Positions 22,851-34,600 of a DNA stretch of 64,000 nucleotides are shown here, one piece after another. How positions within the stretch are numbered: the first letter of the stretch is position 1; each line of letters opens with the position of its first letter. Origin of the DNA: Morella rubra. Lineage: Eukaryota > Streptophyta > Magnoliopsida > Fagales > Myricaceae. The position numbers and the translations under genes are program-made. Where the stretch lies: NCBI GenBank assembly GCA_003952965.2, contig CM025853.1:841692-905691 (forward strand), given 5' to 3'. The notes beneath the pieces are model-generated. The model saw only the letters and a program-made list of their open reading frames with translations, was not told where the DNA came from and searched no databases.

Positions 22851-25221
22851 TTTAGTGTTCTTATTTTAAGAGCGTTCGCAAAGAGTAACATTGTGAAACT
22901 CCAATAATCTTAATGTCTAATATTCGCGCATTATAATTTGAAATGCACAACCGATGTGAGGATTTATGCTTCGATATTTTAAGTCACTACACAATCAGAT
23001 AATTAATTTGAAAAGTCAAGGTAAGCCATATCTGTACTAAGTTATCTTGTAGCTTCAAAATTGTTGAATTTCACCACCTTACTTCATCTAGTCTTATACA
23101 ACTCGGGAAAGCACCATTGAATTTCTCCTCTGTCTCGCTCCCGGTCCCCTACAATTGTTCTTTTTCCTCTCATCTTTTTGTCCTTCTCGTTTCTCTCTTG
23201 TTGTCTTTCTTTGCATATAAATAGGAAACTTGATGATACCGAAATTGAATCAATCTAACCAAAATCAAATTGGGTCGAATATACATGATTAAATGCACAA
23301 AGGCCTAACAACACACTAGACTCATATCTCGCCAAGGTGAAAGAAGGAGAAATCACGACACGTATCGTGAGCGGTTTATAAACCAACTTATAATGTGTAG
23401 CAGCCACATGATCCCGATGTTCTCACAATTCAAAGCAACTGCCCACTATGAGACGTGTGAAGAGTACACCCTAAGATACGATGCTATGAGGGATTATATT
23501 CCTCGTAAAAGGAGAATGTAGGGATGTAAAGAAAATGCTATAAAAGTAAACTATTATGAAGAAGAAAAGTAAATCATTTTAGAAAAGTTCAATAGAGAAA
23601 TTTAAGAGACCAAAGTATTGACTTAGTCATCGGAGGTGCCTTACCCTTGCGTTCGAGGTCACCTTTGTTATTTTGCAGAAGAAATTACGCAAAAATCGAG
23701 ACGTATTTACTCCAAGTGTTCATTATAAATTAACTGATTTGTCAAAACTCGTGAAGTCTTCGCATGGAAGGAGACGGACGATCTGCTTCCCTTCAGGTAG
23801 CAGAAAGGGGTTTACTGGTACGGTGGTACCCAACTATGTCTGTTTTACAAGCATGCATGCATACTCCTGAAGGATCCCCATTTAATCAAAATGCAAGAAA
23901 AAGGAGATTGAACTGTCAAGACCCACAGACGACTTTCTCTGTTTGGATGCTGTTCTGTTTCAACTTTTGACGGGAGGAAAGCCAAGGTCTCAAGACAAGG
24001 AGTTCGTGTTTGGCTTACTCAAGCTCTAATTATCTCACGTACTCTTCTTTTGGACCAAAATTAAATGTAGCTTTTGGACCAAAAGTCTAGAAAAAAAGGG
24101 AAACAAAAAAGATTTAGAGGAATTGTTTGCTAAGTAGTAACAGAGATAATAAAATATGTTCTCCTTCTCGTGTTCACTTACTAAAATTTTTACTCTCAAA
24201 AATTTTATCATCATTACAAAAATTACTCTCTTTTCACCTTTTTACAAATTTTCATAAATTTTTTTACGTTTTCACTAACTCCCATAAACTTTTTTACTTT
24301 TTCACCAATTTTTTCATTTTTTCCTCTTACTTTTTCACCAACACTCATATTCAAAATTTTAACCACCGTAAAATTTTATTACTCAAACACAACCTTAATA
24401 CTACATTGTAAGCGAATCAAATGAGTGAATAATTGAAATAATTGAAAAATGGTCAAAAGCTTAACCTGTGAGAGAATATAAAATATTGTCCTATAGTTTC
24501 TCTTTATTATGAATCAGAACAATTAATAGCTTTTGTGTGCTTCCCCAGAGTTTTAGCACACAAACACCACCTAAATCTTTCATAAAACAACATCAACCAA
24601 TGGTTATTTCAGGCTGTATTATGAGAAATTACGAATCAACAAGACTAATAATTATAATAACTCTTAAGTTAGATTAATTATTTAATTTAAGGATAGCTTA
24701 TAAGTTTTCATCACCTTTTCGAGAGTTAGATTTTTTTTTTTAAAGATAGTGCGTAGCCTGTAAGTCCATTTCTTTGACTCTCTACGTGGATCCTTCTCCA
24801 AATTCAACTTAAGGAAGGACTAACGTTATGGATGATCACTTTAGTTATAACTAAAACCAAAATCGGTGCTTCATATTTTATAGTGTTTGTGATAAAATTT
24901 TAGAGAGATAAAATTTTTGAAGTATGAAAATTAGTGAAAAAATTAAAAAAAAGATAATTTGAATGAATTTTTTATATTTATTTTAATAAAAAATAATTTA
25001 ATAAAAATAGAGAGATTTTTTTATTAATTAGAATTTGAGTGTTACTTGAGATATAATTATCGTGATATATGAAAAATCAAAGCATTGGGAATATACCCGT
25101 CTGGTGTGGATAACTTTGACCACACGTCGGAGCGTAGCGTTGTCTAAGTCATCCGACGTGGCCGCTACGGGGCAGTTCGGTGGGTAGTAATGTCAGCTTG
25201 CACAAAACAGCTAGAGCAAGA
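22851..25221. other. AT-rich spacer between subtilase array and formin
   Basis: No convincing gene. 24180-24400 is a TTTTTCACC/AAATTTT-rich stretch like those at 11640-11850 and 49830-50000, and a related AT-rich stretch is at 24850-25030. The frames at 23673-23970 and 24127-24411 lack recognisable similarity or are composition-driven. Confidence 0.5.
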
Positions 25222-25227
25222 ACTTAG

Positions 25228-25401
25228 GGGCTGTTCGGTTTGTCTGTATTCTCAAGATTTCTTGAATCTTGAAAATACACAAATTGAATATATTTTTTAA
25301 TATCACTTAAAAATAATTATAACACGCGTACTGATAAAATTAACATCACCTAAAAATTCTCAAAACACAACAAATTCTTAAAAAACTACCAAACCGACGT
25401 C
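25228..25401. mobile_element. Tourist-like MITE upstream of formin, 174 bp
   Basis: The left end is GGGCTGTTCGGTTTG. The right end reversed is GGACGTCGGTTTGG, an imperfect match. The direct repeat ACTTAG flanks both ends (25222-25227, 25402-25407). The end sequence is typical of plant PIF/Harbinger-Tourist MITEs. It lies about 240 bp upstream of the formin start codon, so it is within the promoter. Confidence 0.65.
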
Positions 25402-25639
25402 CACTTAGAAAAAAATAAAAAAACTAATAGCAAGAAGAAAACAAAGAGAGTACGTGTACGTAAATTCTGAAACAAAAAAGAAAGCCCATCCATCGGTCCT
25501 AGGCAACATCACCGACATACCAATCCCACCACCTGATAACAATCGAACAGACCAACAAACACAGAAATATTCATATACATATACGTATATATGTAAATAT
25601 ATATGTATATAGATTTGGAGCAGTGTTTGGAGGACTGAA

Positions 25640-28600
25640 ATGGCGTTGCTTCGCAAGTTGTTTTTCCGGAAGCCTCCCGACGGGCTTCTTGAGATCTCTG
25701 AGCGGGTTTACGGTGCGTTCTTCTCTGTTTTCTACATTGTTTCTCTTTTTCTTTTATCGGGGAAGGGACGAAATGGTTTCGAAGTTGGCAGTAATGACAG
25801 TGGCAAATTGAGAATTGTAGAGTGGGGAAAATTCATATTATGCGTGCTATCTGTTAATTTGGCTTTTCGGATTCCTACTTTTGCTTTTCTGAGGATAAGG
25901 CCTCGTTGGGTCGCTAAGAAAATGCAGAAAAAGAAGGAATATGATTACGTAATTTTTTTCCTACTCTTTTCGTATAGTTTGAGGAAGCAGAGAATTGCAT
26001 ATTTGCATTCAATTGAGCCTAATTCTTCCCCCGTTCGATAAATATTCGAATTTTATTTGGTAGTTTCCTTCATTGCAGGAAATTTTTTTTTTAAAAAAAA
26101 TTGAAAGTTTTTAGCTTTGTTGTTTAGCCTCTACATTCAGAGCTACCAAAATTTAGCACCATAAGCCTAAAATGGCAGCTCAATTTCGAGTTTAGAGGGC
26201 TTGCGTCAGTTTCACATTGCAATATGGTGGCAGAAAAATGGAAACCAAATCTCTTATAGGTCAATGATGGAGTGAAGTGTTAAATTATGGCGCCATTTCT
26301 GACTAGGATAATTTTGTGGCTATAATCTTTTGGAATTGATTTCCAACTCAGTGGATGATTGTTTTTACATTCTGTCTACATGTGTAGTGTTTGACTGCTG
26401 CTTCACTACTGAGGCTTCGAATGTAGAGAATTACAAGGAATATATTGGTGGGATAGTAGGCCAACTACAAGATCACTCGCCTGATGCTTCAGTCTTGGTA
26501 TTCAATTTTCGAGAGGGAGAAGCACAAAGTGAGATTGGTAACATCGTGTCAGACTATGATTTGACTGTAATGGACTATCCTCGGCACTTTGAGAGTTGCC
26601 CTGTGCTGACAATAGAGGTTATCCATCATTTTCTAAAATCAAGTGAAAGTTGGCTGGCACTTGGGCAGCATAACGTGCTGTTGTTGCACTGCGAACGTGG
26701 GGGTTGGCCAGTTTTGGCTTTTATGTTGTCTGCATTATTAATCTATAGGAAGCAGTACAGCGGGGAGCAGAGGACCTTAGACATGGTTTACAGGCAGGCT
26801 CCCCGTGACCATTTGCATTTGCTATCACCACTGAATCCAGTGCCTTCTCAACTGCGGTACCTACAGTATATATCAAGGAGGAATGTCGCCTTAGAATGGC
26901 CACCATTGGATAGAGCGCTTACGTTGGACTGCGTCATTTTCAGGTTCATTCCTGATTTTGATGGAAAGGGGGGTTGCCGTCCCATATTTCGGGTATATGG
27001 ACAGGATCCTTTTCTTGTCGCTGATAAAACCCCTAAAGTTTTGTACTCAACACCAAAAAGAAGCAAAACGATCCGGGCTTACAAGCAGGTGATATCTTAC
27101 CTCCATTTTCCCCCTTCATTCTCTTCCTGACTTCCTGAAATAGGCCAGAATCAGTAGTTTGGCCATCAGATTATTTGCATCAATTTGAGGTTATTAAAAC
27201 TGTGATTTTCCTCAAAGATAGTTACACTGGTCAATCTAGGTTACGGGGTTCTCTGTAACTGGGGACTTCTGTATTGAGTAGGGTGTGTTCAATGTTTAAG
27301 ATTGGCTTTCTGGTCTTGCCTTGAATCTAAAAGGGATTTTAAGGAGAAAAGGAATTGTATGGAATTTCCCAAGATCAATTATGATGAACCAAAGGGGTAA
27401 GGGTATGGATGGGGCAATGGGCTCAGTTTTTGGGAATTTCATTTGTTTGTATTGTCCAGTCTGCTAAAAATTTTCTGCATCTTGGGAATCTTGGTTTGAC
27501 CTTTCTTCCAGTAGTTTAATTGTGTCGGAAATCTCACTTTTCCTTGATTTTCAAACTGAGACATTTTTCTTTCCGTTAAAGTGAAGCTGCAACTCGGTGT
27601 CATTTGTACACTTTATGACTGTGTGGGGGCCCCTTATTCTTGTGTTTCAGGCAGAATGCGAACTAGTTAAAATAGACATCAATTGCCATATTCAAGGTGA
27701 TGTTGTGGTTGAGTGTCTGAGCCTGAATGATGACATGGAGCATGAAGAGATGATGTTCCGAGTCATGTTTAACACTGCTTTTATTAGGTCTAATATATTA
27801 ATCCTAAATCGGGATGAACTCGACATGTTGTGGGATGCTAAGGATCAATTTCCAAAGGACTTCAGATCAGAGGTATTTCACATGCCGGATTTGGTGTTGG
27901 CCTAGCTGTTTTCTCCCTTTCTTTCTTAACTTGAAATTTATGCTTTGGTTGTCATTTTGATGCAGATTCTTTTCTCAGAGATGGATGCTGCAGCTTCCAT
28001 AGTTGCGGAGGGCATCTCATGCTTTGATGTGGAGGGCCTTCCAGTGGAAGCATTTGCAAAGGTTCAGGAGTTCTTCAGTTATGTGGATTGGTTAGATCCC
28101 AAGGCCGATGCAGCACTAAATGTTCTTCAACAGATGAGTGCGTCACAGATTGTCCAGGATATGTTGGAAAGTTGTTCTCATGGGAGTGTACAAACTAGTG
28201 TTACAATGCTGGAGACAAGTCCTAGAAAGCTTTCACAGCAAAAGAAGCCCACAGCTCTTGATGATAAGGCTAATAGCTCCCCATCTTCGTTCCTGGAGAT
28301 TCAGTCCATGCCTTCACCAAAGCAATCTCTGGGAACTAATATCAGTAGCAAGGTTGCTGACCCCCATTGCATTCAGATTGCGCTTCAAGCACCCAATCAA
28401 TCTGGCAACATCGGTAAAGAGATGCCTCAAACTTCTCAGTCAACCGCAGTCTCCTGTAAATCTGAGCAAGATGCACCTGTAGCCCGAACTCCTACCATAG
28501 AATATCAGCTACATGACCATGCCTCCTCTGGAAGTGTAGAAGTCACTCATCCTATGGCTGTAGCTTCAGTCATTTCTGATCCAACTTTGGCAGCTTCACA

Positions 28601-31600
28601 TGCACCTGAACCTGCAGATGCCGACAGTGTTTCAATTTCACCTACAACACCTCCACCTCCACCCCAACCTTCCTCTTCTGATTGTTCTAGAGAAAGATCT
28701 CATTCCCAGCCTCTACCACGGCCACCTCATCAAATTTTAGAGCCAACAGTTTGTCCACTTGCCAATGAGATTTATTATAGAGAGCAGTCATCAGTAGATA
28801 GCACTCTGGCTACACCTGGGACTCCTTTCTCAATTGCACCTTCCTCTCATTTGTCGCCTAATCATCCCCCAACTCCTCCACCACCTCCAAAATTTCCTCC
28901 TCAAACACTTCCTTTGAAGGGGAGTCCACCTGTTAGAGTTGGGCCGCCTCCACCGCCACCTCCACCTCGTTCAGGAAATATTCCAGGTCCCATAATTTCG
29001 GTGGCTAATTCATTACTTAATCCTCCTTTAGCTCTTTCGGTTACTTCATCAACTAGGCCATCTCCTCCAAACGCTCCACTGCCTCCAGCACCCCCTCCTC
29101 CTCCAACACTTCCTTTGAAGGAAAATCTAGCTGTTAGAGCTGGACATCCTCCACCCCCACCCCCACCCCCACCCCCACCCCCACCCCCACCCCCACCCAG
29201 TCTGGGCAGGTTACAGGTCCTCAAACTCCATCTCCAATGCCACCACCGCCTCCTGCCCCCACTTTTCCATCCAAGAATATTGACCCTGCATCACAGAATC
29301 CCTTACCTGTCCCATCTGCACCCCCTCCTCCAGCTCCTTTTGTTAAAGTTGTCTCAAGGACAGGGGATGGCTATTCAAGATCGTTTTCTCTAAGTACTAG
29401 TGGAAAGAATTTATCTGGATCTTCATCTTCTGGATCACTGGTTAGTTCACCCAGTCGGGGAAAGGGGCAGATTCTGTCACGTACAATAAGTTCAAAGCAC
29501 CATCATACCAAAAAACTGAAGCCGTTGCATTGGTTGAAATTGACAAGAGCAGCCTCAGGGACTCTGTGGGCTGAGGCACAAAAATCTGGTGAAGCTGCCA
29601 AGTATGTACTCAAGTTTTATGTGAAATATAAATCATACTTTGTGTTTCCTTCAAAACCCATAGGCTCTTTATGTTGTTATCTGTAAATGTAGGGCCCCGG
29701 ATATTGACATTTCAGAGCTTGAGAATCTTTTCTCGGCAGCACTTCCAAACTCAAATGACAGTAGGAAGACTATGCGTGGCTCAATTGGATCTAAATCAGA
29801 TAAAGTGCAACTGGTAAACTTCAGGTTCTCAAGTTGTGTCAGTGATGATTGTTCCTCTTAATTTTCATTAATGGAAGTTGTCCGCATTTCATCTTGAGAT
29901 TTAAGTGCTGCTATATCTTCTAAAAGATGGGCCACCCCCAATCTTGTGCTCGTTTTGAGAAACAAACAACTCCATGTTTTCTGTGCTTAAAATTTTTACT
30001 GGAAAAATATATTGGGTTGTTTGTGTTATGGTCTTCCATCTGATGTAGGACAGACTAACTAATACAGAATTGCCTTTCCCATGGGCCAAGGTGGGCTGAG
30101 ATTTTTAGGTGAGAGGTGGTAGCTGACTGTGTGGTCGGGTTTGAGATAACCTTATCTGAGGTTGGATGAACAAAAGCTTGCAAAATCTTCAGACATTAGT
30201 TGCATACAGGCAGAGAGTAATTGGCCAAAAAATATGGAGATTTTGCAAGCTTTTGTTCATCCAAAAAATATGAAGAGATTACTTTTCTTTTCCTGTTCTA
30301 TCTGTAAAAAATATGGCTGGCTTACTAGGACTCCTACCAGTCCACAGTCAATATATTACAGCACTAATTGGCCGACAGAGTAATTGTGAAACAGATATGA
30401 ATTTCTAGCTTTCTTTTCAAATTGCATAGTTACACTCTGTTGAGTGAGTGACAAGGTCTCATTGTGGCCATACTATGCTCATTTTCCCCATGAATGGTCT
30501 GTCAGCCGGCTGTCAATCCAGTATAACGTGGGAATTCATGTTACCTGTATCCCTTCATACCACATTTATCTGGTTTGGAAAATTTATGGCTATGTTTGGT
30601 TTAGATCTCAAAACAGTTTTTTGTGTATATTTTTTTTGGAATTAGTGTAGATTCTCTTGGGATTGGTGAAAAGTTTGTTAAAAATTGTTGGAGTTTGTAA
30701 AAAATTTGTTAAAAGTTATTGGAATTTGTAAAAAGTTATTGGGATTGGTGAAAAGGTATTGAAATTGATGAAAAAGTGATTGTGAAATTTTTTTGAAAAG
30801 GTTTTGAGATCAATCCAAACATAGCCATGTTTCCAGGAATATCCGAAAATCTAATACTGTCTCTTCTTGCAGATCGACCACAGGCGAGCATATAATTGTG
30901 AAATCATGCTTTCTAAAGTGAAAGTATCGTTGCATGACTTAATGGTAAGTTTCATCGTACTTCAAGGGCATACTTATCTAGGTCATTGGAATAAAGGTTT
31001 AATTCAGCTTAAACTCCAAGCATTCCATAGCTCAAGTCTACAAATCCTCATCCAAACTCTAGGAATTCAAATACTAGAACTCTATTTTTGTTAATTTATA
31101 CCTGGGGCAGTATATGTCTTTATTTAATCTTGTCTTTGACAATTTCTTTTCAACTCGTCCAGTTTCAGGATTTTTTCCTATGCTTTTTTTGGTCTTATGT
31201 TCACTGAATATATTGTGGCAGTCAATTGCAGATATTGCTTTCAAATGTAACACCTCCAACATTCCATGTGTGTTTATTATGATGGAGTCATTTAGTGTTT
31301 GCCATATATCCGTCTTTGTATTTCTTGAGTGTATGTAACAGAAAAATCAGCAACCAAGAAGCATCTCTCGACTGTGTCATTCATTTTAACCTATTTGTGA
31401 CAGTCTCTTCAATTGTTTATGGGGAATATTCAATACAATGGAATCAAAATGGTCTCTGATGGTTATCTCAATAGCTCCATCTTTATTCCTAGTATTGCTA
31501 GAATCACATCTCAAAATTGGAACTCATTTCTTCCCCAATGTTTCTGTAGTTTAACCAACGATTTGACATCAAAGGTTTCTTGATGAACGGGTGAGGCCAT

Positions 31601-34600
31601 GGGTTCAGGGCCATGTGGTTGTGGTGTTGTATTAGACTCTTGAAAAAACAGGTTAGAAAATCACGTGACATACATGGTGAAACCTGTTACTATGTGATAC
31701 TGTCATGGACCTCTGTAAATATGTAACACAGATATAATCCTAAAATGGTTTGACTTACAACTTGTTCGTAGATATGTCAAACTATCAGCATTGAAGATCC
31801 TTATTTTCTGGAAGTTCAACATTTCATGTTCTTAGATAGGTCAAACTATCAGCGTTGAAGTTCCTTATTTTCTGGAAGTTCAACATTTCATGTTGTGTAG
31901 GGACCTCTGTAATTACTTTCTTGTGGTCGTCTTAAGTTATGATTATGGAATAAGGATTGTAGGTCATCCCTAACTCACCCTGACAAGGTTATAGTACTGT
32001 GATTGCATGTTCCACTTGCCCGCCCGGATTTTCTCCTCCCCATACAGCAAAACGAAGTAAAAACATTACTCTCTCTCTCTCTCTGACCAGCAGTTTCCTC
32101 ACTCTTTTCTATATGCTTTATATGTCTTCCTAGAAGTTATCCCTTGGGTTTGTCCTTGCCATCATATTCTGTCTGTGCAATGTTCGCATTCATTTCTTGC
32201 AAGATTTTTGGTCCTATTCCCTCTATGGAGTAGGGCTTTTTTTCGGACAAGTTATCCTTATGAATGATGGTCTAATGTGGAACATTGACAGAGTTCAGTG
32301 CTTGCCCTTGAAGATTCTGCTTTAGATGTGGATCAGGTTGAGAATCTCATAAAGTTCTGTCCTACAAAAGAGGAGATGGAGCTACTTAAGGTTTGGAAAC
32401 TTGTTAGATACGGTATTAAGTTGAAATTGGGACATCATACTTTATCATTTTATATCTTCTACTAATATTGCATAGCCTTTGAGGAGTCAGGCCCTCAAGA
32501 TGATACTCTCTTGAGTTCCTTTCAAGTTATAATTGCATTTTTGTTTTTGTGTTCAGGGATACACTGGAGAAAGGAAAAGTTGGGGAAATGTGAACAGGTT
32601 TGTCAGATTTCGTTTGTGCCTTTTCAATGCTAACCCATTATGTGATTTCATGACCACCCACATTTGATAACATGCATATGGGTGCTTTTTGAGACTTGAG
32701 TTTTATGTCTGCTTCATTAGAAAGAAGGTTTGCTACATGAGAAGTTAGAATTGAAAAATCACAACTATCATTGCAGGTCCTTTAAAATGATTAGTCTAGC
32801 AGTTCTCTTTATATATCTTTAGTGCATTATCGACTGTGAATTCTGATGACAGTTTTAGTTTAATTTTTCCAAGTATTGACATCATAAAGTTTCATCTGAT
32901 CACCTAAACTTGATGTGATCATATACTAAAACTGCTGCTGTAACCCTTTAGTAGTTTCACTCAGTGAGAAAAAGCATTGTAGTGGATTCCCATTAAGACT
33001 TCATTTGTTTGAGTGCATTTTGAGGGGGAGGTTTACCTGACAAAAATGGAAATTAGAATTGTGAGGTAGAGGGAGAAAAACATAGCTAAGCTTCATTTTC
33101 CAGATGTCTCTATGTATGTATGTGAGTGTGGATGCATATAGGTGCATGTGTGTGGGTTTCTGGGTGGGTACACTTTTATCAAGCAGGTATTCATCTCCAA
33201 AATGCAAAATTGTGTTGTATGTGCCTAACTGTCTCAAGAAGTTCAAAGGGCAAGCGCTCATGTGGAGGCACTTGCACTTTTATCATGAAGCTTAAAATTG
33301 CAGATTGCATGACTGTGTGCATGTGTCTTGCTGGGTTTGTAATACTTTTATCAAGAAGGTATTCATCTTCAACATGCAATGTGCGCTTTATGTGCATACC
33401 TGTCTCAAGAAGTTCAAAGTGCAGGTGCATGTGCATGGGGGTAGATGTTGAAATGTGCACTTTATGTGCATACCTAACATCTGCCAGGCGGAGTTTCTGC
33501 CAGAAAAATGTTGAAATATTGTTGGTGGTAGTTTTCATTTGAACCCTCCCCTTGCTGATTGGATTTGATAGAATTTACCTGCTAATGAAGCTTCGATCTC
33601 AGAAGTTGAAATTCTGAAGAACTGTTGCTCTCTTTAGTATATGTCTACGATGGGATGTTTGAAGAATTAGTAATTTTTCTCAGCACATGGATATTGTTTT
33701 TTAGAGTTCAATTAAATTCAACCTGTCGTTCTGTAATGTCTCGTAATGACAGATTGAGCCTTGATTCTAGCTTGTTAGTTGAGCTGGTATAACAGTTCCA
33801 TTTGGAATATATTCTACCTGCAGTAGTTTATGGCAGCACTTTTGGATTACTATGATTTATAAATGTCCCCATGACAGTTCTTCTTAGAGTTGATGCAAGT
33901 ACCACGTGCAGAATGTAAGCTTAGAGTTTTTTCATTCAAGATACAGTTCCACTCCCAGGTAAGAACCCCATGACGTTCATGCTTTATGAAATCCTGCAAC
34001 TTACATAGATTAATGTGGCCCATTTACATCTAGGTTTCTGACCTTGCAAAAAGTCTAAATGTTGTCAACTCCGCTGCAGAAGAGGCACGTTATTTTCTCA
34101 ACTCCTTTCTGGAAGTGATTTTGACTTCGGTTAATATTATTGCTTTTATATGATTTCCAATGTTTTTATCAGATCAGGAATTCTTCCAAACTGAAGAGAG
34201 TTATGCAGACAATTCTCTCATTAGGAAATGCTTTGAACCAGGGAACTGCTCGAGGTAAGTTGATATTTAATTGGTCTGGCATCTTGACTGAATGTTACTC
34301 AGCAAAATACCCTGTCATTATTGGTAGAGGACATCTATACTTTCAATAGATTAGATAATTTAGAAGCATGTTAGTGAAGAGAATCCTCATACAAGAAGTT
34401 GGTCATGATGTGCCTAAATCGAGATAGCCATCACTATTATGGAGTCTATGATTTTGAGTTACTGTCACAGATTTTGGCAAGTTTGTAAATGAGGAAATAT
34501 TGGAGTGTTATAGGAGTCAGACTGCTGAGACAGTTTGCAGTTAGACCAAATCTGGGGGGAAAAATCAAGGAACGGAAAAGTTATCGATGGAAACTCTATG

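Noticed and set aside
24127-24411. 94-codon frame rich in Phe, Ser, Leu and His
   Set aside because: It is driven by low-complexity TTTTTCAC repeats.
28138-28482. 114-codon frame inside formin exon 4
   Set aside because: An alternative frame of the accepted formin exon, lacking family similarity.
28901-29224. 107-codon minus-strand frame with a long glycine run
   Set aside because: It is the antisense of the formin polyproline FH1 repeat.
33001-33542. Three overlapping frames of 86-138 codons
   Set aside because: They arise from a TGTG-rich duplicated block inside a formin intron and mirror each other on both strands.
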